Shown: one piece after another, positions 46,256 through 58,667 of the stretch
Numbering within the stretch: position 1 is the first letter of the stretch
How the letters are laid out: each line of letters opens with the position of its first letter
Source of the DNA: Dillenia suffruticosa
Lineage: Eukaryota > Streptophyta > Magnoliopsida > Dilleniales > Dilleniaceae
Direction of reading: 5' to 3'
DNA length: 64,000 bases
NCBI GenBank assembly: GCA_033439265.1
Contig: JAVTVX010000017.1
Coordinates: 9,136,001 to 9,200,000, forward strand
Program-made: the position numbers and the translations under genes
The notes under the pieces: model-generated
The model's database searches: none
The model's input: only the letters and a program-made list of their open reading frames with translations
Told to the model about the DNA's origin: nothing

Positions 46256-46526
46256 TCAGACGGTAGTCCCAAAGAATTTAAGAATGTCCCTTCCCCGAAA
46301 CTGATCCTCGTCTTTGTAATCACTTTCAACCTTATAACGAACAGTCCCCTGCATTCCTCAAACAAGCATATGAGAGACATCATACGCTTGGACAAAATTT
46401 CTGAAGTCAAGAACATTGTTCAATGAATTTCGAAGCAACCCCAATTGGATATAAAATGCAATTGTTAGCCAAACAAAACTAAATGTGGAAAATTTTGTGA
46501 CTTCTATGAGAAATAGAACATTGCGC

Positions 46527-46563
<37 letters not shown>

Positions 46564-46697
46564 ACCTTCTGAAAGTGGTTTGGCGGTGAAGCAATGGAAT
46601 TGGCGGCAGAGTGAAGCCCTTGCCTGGAGTTGGGAGGAAGTGGTCGAAGGAACTGTTGAGAGGAAGGAAACCCGTATTTTTGAATTTGTGTGCCTCG
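46256..46697 (-). CDS. Possible small two-exon gene or gene remnant, unrecognised
   Basis: Read on minus, one frame is open from 46697 (after a TAG) to 46566: YGFPSSQQFLRPLPPNSRQG then LHSAANSIASPPNHFQK. A donor-like AAG|GTTCTC follows. An acceptor GAATGCAG|GGG (exon start 46348) continues in phase: GTVRYKVESDYKDEDQFRGR then DILKFFGTTV and a TGA at 46258-46256. The join is in frame and the second part looks like real protein (mixed charged and hydrophobic). However, no ATG lies in the first segment and I recognise no family. Alternatives are that translation starts at ATGCAGGGG (46353) giving about 32 residues, an unseen upstream exon, or a pseudogene. Confidence 0.3.
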
Positions 46698-46699
46698 CT

Positions 46700-47890
46700 A
46701 TCGAATTTGAATCTTTTTCATTTAAGATGAGAGAGAGAGAGAGTTAAAAATGGGAGTAGAGGAAGCAGGATGGTTGATTTGGTGATTACATGATGCCATC
46801 TTCTTATCCTAAACTTCAAGGGCTCCTAGCTTTGCCACCATGGAAACTTATTCTCCCGGACCTTCCAACTTCCGATTATCTCTTTTTTAAAGCCTGGTAA
46901 TTTCAATTTTAATGACTCAGCGTTATAAGACTTCATTTCGTTGAATAGCAACTTTATCATCATATATAGCGCTACGAAAATGTTTAGATTATGAAATGAT
47001 ACTCACTTTTATTTGTCTAGTTTATGAATTAATGCCACAGTTGAATTTCAAACCATATGAATTTAAGTAAATATTAATTTGGTTGCTTACTAGGTTTCCT
47101 TAGCCTTTGCCCTGGTCTCTTTCACAACAAAATCTTAAAAATTTATTATTTATAAGCTAATTCCTTTACATAGAATTCAAGTTTTTTTAAAAATAAAGAA
47201 AAAAAAAAAAAAAGAAAAAGAAACGTTTTCCAAGAAGTTTTTCAAAAAATAAAAAAGATTTTACCGAAAAAGTTAATTTGTTGAACCGAAAAACAAGAGG
47301 GAATACTGTGATTTTGAGATATTCTTTTCCCCATTCATTTCTCTGTCATAATTCCACTGCACAGATGTGATTTACATTCGATCCTTTCAACCAGATATCA
47401 ATTGAACTAATGTTATCTGAATGGACACAAGATCCGACCTTAGAGGACACACCGCTTGAAAGCACAGCACTTGGAAGTAAACCGATACATATGAAGCCCA
47501 AGAGGGGAAGACTCCCTCCTTTATTGCTTTCAAAATCATGAATGAATTAGTTACAACATTATTCTGCCACGCATGGCAGTTTTCTGTACCTTCCTCCCCC
47601 TCCCCCCACCCCTCCAAAAAAAAAAAAAAAGAAAAATCACCAAAGAACCTACCCCAAAATCATGAAATCCTTTTCTACTACATTATATTCACGTACCTAG
47701 ACTCTCCCGGATATACATTCTTTTTCGCCCGTATTCCCCTTAACTGCAGTGGCTGGCGAAGGTGGCTGGCGACGCAGCGGGGGCACTGATATCAGTAGCT
47801 TTGGAAGCTTTGATAAATAATCAGGAATTCAATGTGCCACCAGTGCAATGAGCTAACAAAGACCAGTTTTGGTTGGGATTTCTTCAGCAC
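46700..47890. other. Intergenic and 3' flank of the GT106 gene
   Basis: No coding sequence recognised. Poly-A tracts near 47195-47215 and 47615-47630. Confidence 0.4.
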
Positions 47891-47899
47891 AGTTCGAAT

Positions 47900-49946
47900 C
47901 TACTTTATGTCCATAGATCTTGGCGAAGGGTTGTTACTTGAAGGTACATTCTGACACAAACAATCTGGTAAAGGGTTGACGTAGAATGCTTCTTCTGAGC
48001 GAAACCTATCCATGCCCTTTGATCCAGAGATGGGACCTTTTCTTTTGCGAGGGGACCCTATCCTGTATATCAACGATCATAAGTCACCATCAAGTGCATC
48101 AATTGTCATAATATGTAAAAGTTGAGCATGTCTACAACTTCTTAGTACTACAAGGCCTCCAATTCATAATCAGTGTGACTAAAAGACCAAGGTGAAGAAA
48201 GGACAGGCAACCTAGTACTTGTCGGATATTTGCCCCTATTAGCCCAAAAGACATACGAAATGCCATGAGGTAGTAGAAATTTCCATATCTACTCTGAAAG
48301 TAAAGATCCAGCAGAACATTCATCAAGCAGGGCCAGATCGTCTGACAACACAATTTTAAAGTCATTGTCTCACCACTCTTAACCAAGTTAGAAAAATTCT
48401 TTTTTTCTTTTCCTTTTTTTTTCTGAGGGAGGGATCTTCAATTTCACATACCGTCTTCGGTGCAGTTCAATAACTCGCGATGATAATTTTTTTCCTTCTT
48501 TAAGTGTTCCTCGATCAATTTTGTCAAAAAGGTGAACAAGAGCTTTTCTGTCCGACAGAGAAAAAAAGATATTTAAAATGCAGCATCTTGGATTATATCA
48601 AAAGAACAAATTTAATTTTACTATTCAAAAAGTTTAGTGAAGGCTATCTTGCCTGTCCGGAGAAATTGTTTTTCGATGTCCTAGAAAGCGACGATGGCCT
48701 TCAACTGCTCTTGCCATGTTCCCTGAATATGAGGGGATGAAAATGTCACTCTCGACAGATACAATATAGTCAAGCGCAGCCATTTGAGATGCATGATTGA
48801 TAAAAGGATGAAGCTCATCAACAGAAGCCAATTTTTCCTGCAGATGTGGAGGAAAATGCAAATTAATAAATCGGATCAAGCCCACAATGATACAAATCAA
48901 TGACGATGGCCAAAGTTACTATAATATTTTCAACTTCAATCGCAAACATCTCCAGCTTTAGCATTTGATGATAAATAATGAGAAATTCTATGCAAATTCT
49001 AAGTAAACGTCTTCATATTATGAGGAAAACTAATCAGTTTTTCTACACCAGATACTAAATTTTGTAAAGATCTACATGTCCATCCAGTGCATCAGATCTT
49101 AAAGAATAAAAGGCCCCTGCATACACTACACATAGAGGTACCAGCTTCATTTATGTTCCAAACAACCAAGCAGAATCACCATTGAACTTAGCACCTAGCA
49201 TTCCTGAAATGAACAGAGCTATCATCATCAGATGTTGAACTTACTCCTTATATTTATTTCAGAATACTCTTTACATCTCTTCTAACTGGACTCAATTACT
49301 CAGAATCACAAAAACAAAAACTAAGATTTCCTCACGAATATTTGTAAACACTCCTGCATTCAAACGGTTATGCTAACATCTCAGAAAACATATGTCACAG
49401 AAAATGAATGGTGGGAAGGAGACAGCAAGATACAGTCTAACAATGTCAGTCCAAACCTTGTTTAGTAATATTGGATAGCGGGACTGCAAATCAGCCATTT
49501 GAGAATCACCCCCATAAATTTCTCCAGCAGCAATATATATGGGGGTGTCAGATGGGAAGCCAAGTGCAGTAAGGAACATTCCAACCTCTTTTGGAGTTAA
49601 TGGGCAAAATCCTTTGGCCCTCTGTTCATCAGAATTAATATCCTTGACTTTCCAGTATGTAATATTCTCTCTGTAAGTTTAATGGAAAATGACATAGAAC
49701 AGATAAGAGGGAGGAAATATCTTCAACTATGGGCCATATGTGAATTATATAGGAAATAAAGGTAAGTCTATGAATATTTCTTCCACCTGATCAACCTGAG
49801 TTCATCAGCTTCATCTGGGTTTAAACCATGTGTGCACCCACTAAATGCAAGCATGTCCTTCTCATATCGCAAATGCAAAGCAATGTAAGAACCATAGGTC
49901 CTCATCCGTTCAACCAATAACTACATGATCCAAGAAAAATGGATAA

Positions 49947-49980
<34 letters not shown>

Positions 49981-52900
49981 TAGGTTATCATATTGGGTAC
50001 AGCAAAAAATATAATCAAATAAAATAAAATCACCCATCTGAAAATTAATGAGCATTCTACCCCATATTTCTATACCTTTCCTAGTGCTTCAATTTGGGGA
50101 GAAAATCGGAGAGCCTCATAACAAGCACGGCAACGAAGTTTCTGGATATCAGAAGGCAGATTATTATTTGCTAGCCGAGAATCAGACTTAGCAGCTCGAA
50201 TAACCTATCAATTGCAGTGTTTAATCAGAAGATTGCATTGGAAACCTAGTAAGCTACAAGAATAGAAGCCAACAAGCACACCTTATAATCCTCCCACATA
50301 GTAGCTATTTCATCCTGATAGTAATCTACGCCAGACCAGCTTCTAAAATGTTTAACTGCCCGCGTAGCAGTTGCCAGTTCCTTTGGAAGCTTTTTTATAA
50401 CTTTTACATCATTTGACAGAGTCTCAATAAAATGATCTTCATCAAAAACATCTGAGAAGTTGCTGGTTGTTCAAGTAAACTAAACTAAGTATACTAGCCA
50501 GCAAGTCAAACTTCAGGACTAAGATTCACACGAGAAAGAAAGTAAAGAAGAGAAACATACCTTGAGTCTTGCCAAAATGACCTCTTATCAAGTTCTGGAA
50601 TTACAAGTGTAGCATTTATAATACGAGCTACAGCAACCATGTCACATATCTGCAATCCAAGAAGTGGCTCTCATTTATATTTGCCATTTAGGCAATGACT
50701 AAGCTTATAGGTAAAACAACCAAAGGAACTTATTTATGTTGGTTAGAGAACACATAATCTCAGCTGGTCTAAGTATCACTTTTCACCAAAGAAATAGATT
50801 TTAGCAGGGACTACAGACACATGAAAGCTGGTAATGGGTGGATCACATGATTTGCACACGGGGGAGGGGGGGTGTTGGCACATATATCAAGCATACTGAA
50901 AAGGAAGAAACTTGTAGAGATCTCTGGTAATTTGCAAGAATTTCTAACTGCAAACTAGTCAAAAGGGAAGGCTTGAACTATAAGAAGGGAGGAATTCATA
51001 TAATGTAGCCACTTCAGACGAATCATAGCTATTGGATATGCAAATCTAGATTAGAAATAATGCTGCCAAACCAAAAGCAAAAGATGTAAACCGGCAATTT
51101 TTTTAGCACTTAGAACATCAAGAGTACTTAAGATAAGTTGGCAAATCACTCGAGTGATGATTTTACACACCCACTATTTTAATGGGAAGAAGCCAACACA
51201 AAGAATATTAAGGAGAAAGGTCGTGAAATTTGTTTAAAGAGGGTGATTTCATGGTACATAACATAAGAAACACAAACACTAAAAAGAAAAATATCCCACA
51301 AATTAAGTTCAGGAACTTAACACTAGTTGACTATCCATTAACTTCATCCCAGACTATGGATTTTAATTCAAGAAGAAGCATGATTCAGCTGCTTAATCTA
51401 ATATGAATAAGAGAAGATGCCAGGTTGAAGATTTAAAGATTTATCAGCAACAATGTCCATCCCCATCTAAAGAAGAGATGGAAGTTGTCCGACCAAAGGT
51501 ATTTCTATTATAGACCTGGATAACTACTGACATAAAGCCTGACACCGATATGCCATGCTCTGCACATCTACACAAAATTTTACAATTAACTGATCTATAG
51601 TTCTGTTTTTGCATCTGCAATTGCAAGAGAGAGGGGAAAAAAAGTGTCCTTCAAGTACATGGATCAGAACTCAGAATCAAATATACAAGGTAAGAAAGAG
51701 AACAAACCCCAGCCCGCATTTGGTTGAGCCCACCATTTGTGTTAACTAGCAGGTAACCTCGTGAATAAGCAGGAGCTGGGGAAACACAAAACAGTGAAAG
51801 ATAAGAACACAAAATTCCAGGGAAGCGTACTTACATACGGAGCAACTTGCTTACAAGCATAGAGGGGACCAGGTTCCACACAGGGCGAATAATTGCGACT
51901 TGGAGGAGGCTTCCAGAGCTTGTCATAATCCAATGCACCAGCCGTCTGTCAATTCTAAAGGAGTGAAAACATGGAAGATGCATGACTGCTTCTTATTAAA
52001 ATAACACTAAATTCTACAAGACTCAAACCATATGAACTACAACCCAATCTTGAAACAAAACAACATAATGGGCTCGTGTTTATTTAATGGTTAAATAACA
52101 TTCAGTTAACCTAAAAGGTGTAGATATTGAGTAGTATCAATAGAAAAAAGGCAATTGTAATTCCTGGGGAGTAATGGTACAATAGCAAAACCTTGCGAGA
52201 AGGGAGAGGAGCTTGCAACAAATGGGGTGGCACCAACTCCCGTGTCCAACTCGATTCCGTCCACATTCTCTGGCGCCGGATTTCATATTGCTGCTACATC
52301 AATAATCTCTCTATATGTCATTAATGTCATTCACAAACCCCAAATTTTATCATCTTCATTAAATATCTTAAACAAATGCTTCAACTCAATATATGTGTGT
52401 TAAAGAATATATGTGTGTTAAAGACTTGAATATATGTGTGTTAAACCCCGCTATCTAGCACTCCAAAAACAGGCTTACGTTTAAAAAAAAGGGGAATATA
52501 TGTGTGTTAAAGACTTGAATGAGCAACTTTAAGGATCAAATTATACATTAACAGCATAGGATCTCACAGCTAAATACTACACAAACTATTAAATTAATGA
52601 TAATAGAAAAACCAAAAGAATAACATTAAAATATTGAAAACCCTGAATTGGTAAAATGGCCCATATGAGTGAGGGCACAATAAAATCGAACTTCTTGAGA
52701 CCGGAGTAACCACCAAAAAAAGGGGATAAAAACCCTAAATCAGAACTTAAAACAGCACACAAACAATCAAGAAACTTCAAAAACCCTAGAGACATGGTAT
52801 CAAATCAAGAAACAGAAAGTAATATAGAGAGAGAGATGGTGGGGGCATTTGATTTACCATTTGGAACTTGCTAGTGTCAGAGATTTCAGGAACTTGGGAG

Positions 52901-53013
52901 GAAGGAACAACGTGAACATGAGCAGAGAATAAAGCCATTATGGTTATAACGCATATACCCCATATTAACATTCTTCTTAACACCACCAATCTTCTCCATT
53001 TCCTCTTCTGCAT
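47900..53013 (-). CDS. O-fucosyltransferase-like protein (GT106 / DUF246 family)
   Basis: Eleven exons on minus: 53013-52858, 51945-51855, 51775-51708, 50649-50561, 50462-50282, 50204-50076, 49920-49787, 49670-49457, 48837-48653, 48547-48452 and 48062-47900 (1506 nt, 501 residues; phases close). This is a type II membrane protein: short basic N-terminus ([14 protein letters not shown]), one membrane anchor at about 15-33, then a lumenal catalytic domain. Family blocks seen: [29 protein letters not shown] (sugar-nucleotide binding region), [36 protein letters not shown] (HxRxE-type block), [25 protein letters not shown] and [12 protein letters not shown]. The family includes plant protein O-fucosyltransferase-like enzymes and rhamnogalacturonan-I rhamnosyltransferases; the exact acceptor cannot be read from sequence. 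Golgi location is inferred from the topology. Intron 9 (48652-48548) uses a GC donor. Confidence 0.93.
49943..49980. repeat. (AC)n(AT)n microsatellite in GT106 intron 6
   Basis: About 13 AC units then AT units, just upstream (in gene sense) of exon 7. Confidence 0.9.
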
Positions 53014-53095
53014 CTCTCTCTCTCTCTCTATCTCTTGTATCCTCACTTTCTCTTTCTAGAACTCAAAATCGAATGCAAAGTTCAAAGCCATTGCA

Positions 53096-53097
<2 letters not shown>

Positions 53098-53139
<42 letters not shown>
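53098..53139 (-). repeat. (GA)n tract in the 5' leader of the GT106 gene
   Basis: About 21 CT dinucleotides on plus (GA on the transcribed strand), between a TATTTAAA box and the ATG. CT/GA tracts in leaders are common in plants; a second, shorter run lies at 53013-53032 next to the ATG. Confidence 0.8.
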
Positions 53140-53146
<7 letters not shown>

Positions 53147-53260
53147 GTGCTATGAAGAGGTGTAAGAGCAATGGGTCGGCCGGGGGTGCCTTTGTTCTTC
53201 TTTCTTCCTCTCTCTCTTGCTTGGACTGCACTTCGAATCGTACGGTTTTTTGTTACCACT

Positions 53261-53268
53261 TTTAAATA
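53261..53268 (-). promoter_or_regulatory. Candidate TATA box of the GT106 gene
   Basis: TATTTAAA on minus, about 250 bases upstream of the start codon at 53013. This leaves room for a leader of about 215 bases containing the GA repeats. Assigned by motif and position only. Confidence 0.4.
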
Positions 53269-53279
53269 CACCCACTTTC

Positions 53280-55935
53280 TCTTTCGACAGCCAACCCTTC
53301 CTTCCTTTTAACCCAAGAGATAATTATATTTATAATCTAAATATTCATGATATTCCACTATTCTTTGATGTGAACTTGGACAATTACGGTTGGTGTGATT
53401 GATTATCAATAATTCAAAGATTTAATTAATATTATCTTATTTAATCCCTTTTTTTGTTCTAAGTATTCCTCTTGTGGGTAATGTAACTCATTTTTTAATT
53501 TTTTTTTTCAAATTTTTTAGAGGATTAAGTTGAAATTTTGTGATATTGTTTTCTGTTTGAATTACTAAATTTATTATATATGCATAACAATTTATAAATT
53601 ATTTGTACTAAATAATTATGCCTATTAAATTTATGGGTAAGTCTATAACTTTTTTAATATCATTATTTAGTATTAAATTTTTTTTTTCTGGGTGTTGGAG
53701 GTTTATGGTAGCTTGCAAGGGAATTTGGAATCTTATTAGCATTTCTTTTGTTTCTAATTAATGGCACCATGGTGCCATTAAGGAAAAACAATCTTAAAAA
53801 TACCCATATTTAGTTGAGTCCTCCATTTTTTTTTTGTTTGGGGGGGGGGGGGAGGAGGGATTTGGGGGATTTATAAATTTTTGACAAGTTTATTGGTATT
53901 GTTGAAGATTTGATTTTAAATCTTGTTATGGTTTTGGCATTTGACAAAGGGCAGAAGAATTTAATAGATAAACCTGGTTGGCCCCATTAATTAGTTCAAA
54001 TATATTTAAGATATTAGATTTGAGGGAAATATTATTTTTATCTTGCAACATGGGAAAGACGAGTTATGTTCAACGCAAATTGAGAATATTTCCATCCAAA
54101 ACATTAATAGTGCCTTGGATTAATTGTCGTATTAGGAATTTGCTAAAACATCTTCCATTTTTTTCTACCAAAATATTCTTTTATCTGTTTTTGGCTAAAC
54201 AGAATATTTGCAAATTTTGGATAAGTTAAGAAAAGACTCTCTTTTGTAGAGAAAAGGGAAAAAGAAGCCAAAGATAACGATTCATTTCATGCCTAAAATT
54301 AAGAGCAGTCCTTTGTATGATTGTTCCATTTGGTTTGGCTTCATATTTGGTCAATGTATGTAGGAGAAGAGATATTCTAAGTTGGTTTTTGAGATTATTC
54401 TTAATCGCAAATTAAGGAGTAGAAGTCTCATATTTTATTTATTTATTTAATAATTTATTTTTGAGTGTGGACATAAGTCTGTATTATTATTCTTGGGAAC
54501 AAAGGCATCTGAATGAGGGGGAGACTTAAAGGTGTGGATCTCAAGATAACTTGCATTGATTAGAAGACATTGCATGCATGTGCTGAGATGAAATTCTCGC
54601 ATTGGACCCAAACATGCACACCACCATTGACTCTCAAATATGAAAAGAGAAATACCTCTATTCTTACCTCTCAATCTCACTTCAAAATTCTCATATATTT
54701 TTGTATTAATAACGTATCATTTGTTATCAACAAATAACCCAAACATAACTTTACATAGAATAAATACGATTAAAGAAGATTATTTTCACTCTCCTCACAT
54801 TAACAAAAACTAAATAATTATATTTATGTCAATAAACTAATTTCTTTTAGAATTTCATTAAATAACAAAAAAAATGTTTAAAGACAAAATTCTTCGAATC
54901 ACTTTTACCCTTTCATCTCTATATTTTATTAATTTTTGCAATAAAATCTATAGCGTACACGGTAGATTCTTTGTATTGTTTGTAAGTTTGTTAGCTTAAC
55001 AATGCTTTAAACAAAAAAAGAAAAAGAAAAAAGGGAAATGCAATCCTACATTGATGAGAGAGAGGGAGAAGCAGCCTATCTCACATGAAGAGAGATTTAG
55101 CATGTGAGGGTACGCCAAATTATTAAACATGGTCTTGTAATTGTCGTACAAAATACTCACCCATACGGTTTTTAACGTAATGGATTAGCATAATGTTGAC
55201 AAAAACATGTGACTTGTGACTGCATTGTCAATTCAATCTGTATCCGTCGTTGAAACAGTTCAAAATTCAAATTGACGTTGATAAGATAGAGTAGAGATAA
55301 GACAGAAACAAAGGAAAGAGAAAGTTAAGATTAAGAGAGAGAAAGACAGAGATGGCAAATAATTTCCACGTTAGCTTACGCAAAATAATAATAATAATAA
55401 TAAAAGGCCCATTTGGTTCCCGTGACACTTCCACCTAACAGTCTATCCTTTGTAGAGTACAAATTTGCTAGTTGTTGGTTGCTTTGCGACTTGTCGCTTG
55501 CACCACGATGAAGTGGGGAAAAAAGAAGTAATCAAGGAGGATAGAATTAGCATAATAATTTTTTAATAATATGTATGGATTAATTTAATTAATAAATTTT
55601 TATACCCAGATGTTAAAATTGATTTATTTATTCGTTATGACTAGAGGTTGTATGAATCAGATCAGAATAATAAAAGAATCACTTTTGAACAGAATATCAC
55701 TTTTGAATATATTAAGAACATCAATTTAATAATCATATGGTATTTTCAAATAATATGAGTAACACTGAGGATATTAATATTCTATATAGTTAAATGCTTT
55801 TTTGGTGTTATATAGCATTTTTGTATTTTGAACAGACAAACCATAATTTCATTTTTCAGTTAAAATACATCTTTTTACATCCATGCAATACACTCAAAAA
55901 CTTTTCCTTCTCTCTTTGTTTTTAATGCTCAAAGA
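53280..55935. other. AT-rich intergenic DNA
   Basis: A poly-G run at 53840-53853, an (AAT)n run at 55388-55402 and scattered homopolymers. No gene or element recognised. Confidence 0.45.
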
Positions 55936-55940
55936 GAGAG

Positions 55941-56020
55941 GTCCCCAAACGAACAGTCTAATAATCACAGTCTCATCTTCAATTTTGTAATTCGAAATTT
56001 AAATCTCATCATAAAAAAAA
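55941..56020 (+). mobile_element. SINE-like element (family 1, copy 3)
   Basis: GTCCCCAAACGAACAGTCTA, ATAATCACAGTCTCATCTTC, TGTAATTCGAAATTTAAATC then TCATCAT and a poly-A run. The order matches 8928-9010 and 13219-13306. A further diverged match (AGTCTAGTGGATAGGTCAC, CTCTTAATCAGTGATCTAGA) follows at about 56055-56115. Confidence 0.4.
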
Positions 56021-56119
56021 AAAAAAGTTTTAAGAGAGATATTTCTCAAATCAATGGTCAATCAGTCTAGTGGATAGGTCACTTAATCTCTTAATCAGTG
56101 ATCTAGATTTCCAGTCCTT

Positions 56120-58162
56120 TGAGTAAAGCAAACTACGTTGAAAAACCCTATCCCCAAAGTAGGACCTCAGTCGGCCCGAATTGAATTAATTTAGATGAAA
56201 CTCTAAATATCAGGTGATAAATCAAGTCCAAAAAAATCGAATAAAATAAAGAAAAGAAAAAAGAGAGATGTTTCTCCAACAAAGAAATGACCCGGCCAAT
56301 CCATAAACCCTGGTTTAGCAACCCCCCCTTCCCCAAAAAAAAAAAAAAAAAAAAAAAAAACAGAAAAAAGATATTCCAATACTTTCTTAAGGCAAAGGCT
56401 GAACCTTTTTTACACTCCCGTGAGTAGGGGTTTAGTTGATGGATCAAATTTTTGGTTGTCCCCACCCCACTTGACATGAAAAGCTAATAATAGCTAGGTG
56501 GGAAAAATTAAATATAAATGGAAGCAACTACCAAACAATCTTGTGAATTCCACAACAAAGAAAGAGAGACGTGTTTTTAATGTCTCATTTATTAAATTTC
56601 TCAAAATGAGCATGAGAATTAGGTCTCTTGCAGTTGACTATAAAGTCTACACTTATTTCGTATCTAACTACACTTTTCTTTCTACCATCATCTTGTTTGC
56701 TTTTACCCCAAAAATTTTAGTCTATTGTCATGGAAAGAGTTTGATTTTAACATATGACTGTGAGAAAGAAAAATTTTGTGAATCTGCCGATCTTATGATA
56801 AATATCTATCATTATTTGAAGGACCTAAGAGCAAAATTTATGAAATTAAATAAAAAAAAAAACATTTAGAAATTGTGTAAAGGTGGGCCAAAAAGGTCTC
56901 ATTCCATACAAAAAGAAGAAAAATGAAAACTTCCCTCGCACATTTTCCCCGAACCTTTATCATGACTTTGTACGAAAGAATATTTTATTTCGGTTCTATT
57001 GATAATAATTCATTTTCTTTTTATAATAGATTCGGATTCAAATTTCATTATAAACCCAAAATTAGATTTAGGACCGAGAGAGGAGATGTTGATAACTGTC
57101 CTGCTAAGATAATAAGAAATATATATATATATATATATAACTTTAAAAACATAGGAAATTTTAGCACAAAATACAGGAAAGAGAGTCTAAAAAGGCCGTT
57201 TGATAAACGATTAAAATCTGTGGGGGGGGGGGGTTTGGACTACTTTTGAAGAATTATTTGACATCTTTCTTTTTTTTTTTCTTTTAACGTGTTAGAATAG
57301 AAGGACATGGAATTGGAAGCAAGAGTAAGAATTCATTATTATTGTCTTCTTTGTATTTGATTTCAAGCAAAATGCTTTAAGATTTTTCTTGTTGTTGATG
57401 GGGAGTTCAACTTCCACTTTGGAAAACCTACCTGTTAAATTGAAAGGATTTTAAATTTATTGACTACACTTGCGAATTTAAGTTCTCTCTTTATAAATAA
57501 TTAATCGCGCACACACACGTATAGGATATTTTACACGATTTTCTTTGAATTTAATATAATAAATTTGACTTGAAGGTAGTTTTGAAATCGTATAAAGAGA
57601 AAATTAAATATAATTATTATGATATATATTAAAATAATATAAATTAATTAGTAGTTTAACAATCATAATATTAACAGATTAATTTTAAAAGAATTTAAAT
57701 ATTTTAAATTTTCATAATTAGGAACATTTTGTGATTTTTGCCTCTTGCTCTTAAAGGCCGGGGGAGGGGGGTGGGGGGTGGGGGGGGGAAGAACATTGCA
57801 ATTTGTGAGGAAACGTGACAAAGGATCCATGAAAGTGATCATAAAGGCTAAGTGGGGCCCTTACGTGCATCATTCTTCCCCATTAGAGAGGTTAGCGGTT
57901 TCTGTCAGAAATAGAAAAGGGTCGGGAGATATACAATTTCAAGTGCATTTTGGATGGACTTTTGAGTTTTGACGCACTATCGACCATACCACCAGAAGGG
58001 TGAGACACCTTCCCTTAGGGGAGGGGCTTGGTGATTTGTGGGCCACCTATTCTTTTCTTTGCTATATCAGAATCAATCATGATGCTTAGGTATCTGATGT
58101 ATTTACCATTAAATGTGCGTTTGCTTCCTCTTAAAACAGGTGGAAGATCGGAATGTATTTAC

Positions 58163-58200
<38 letters not shown>

Positions 58201-58660
58201 TTGGGGGAGGATAGATTTCTATTAGTGTTATAATAACGTTCCTGTTTGTCATAAATTTGTAGCTAAAGTAAAGCTGACATTTTCTTTGGAATAATATTGT
58301 TAGTGATTGCTGTGTTCATTTTTTTATTCTTATTTATAGAAAAATATTTTCCTTAATCCAAACTCTTTATTGATGTGTTTTCATGTTTAGTAATGATATT
58401 TAACATTGTATTTTTTTCTCCCTTTTCTTTTCTTTTTCCTCGAATCTTAGGTTCTGCGTTCACCAACTCATTGATCCAAAGAAGAATAAATTTAAATTTT
58501 CAGTTATTAAGTTGTAAGTCAAACAATCCGGTCCATCGAACTTAATAAATACTACATACTGGGGGGAAAAATAGCATGTCCATCGTACTGCTAAAATGCA
58601 CCCAACATTTTTCTAGACTGTCCCATTGATCACGTTAAAACTTTATAAAATGTTAAATAT
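56120..58660. other. AT-rich intergenic DNA with G-runs and an ATT microsatellite
   Basis: Poly-A 56334-56360; (TA)n near 57120-57140; G-run 57222-57233; G-rich tract 57758-57789; (ATT)n at 58163-58198. The 123-codon open frame at 56498 begins at GTG and shows no family signal. Confidence 0.5.
58163..58198. repeat. (ATT)n microsatellite
   Basis: About 12 ATT units. Confidence 0.9.
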
Positions 58661-58667
58661 AAGGTAC

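Noticed and set aside
56498-56869. 123-codon ORF
   Set aside because: Starts at GTG, AT-rich codons, no domain, no nearby splice or promoter support.
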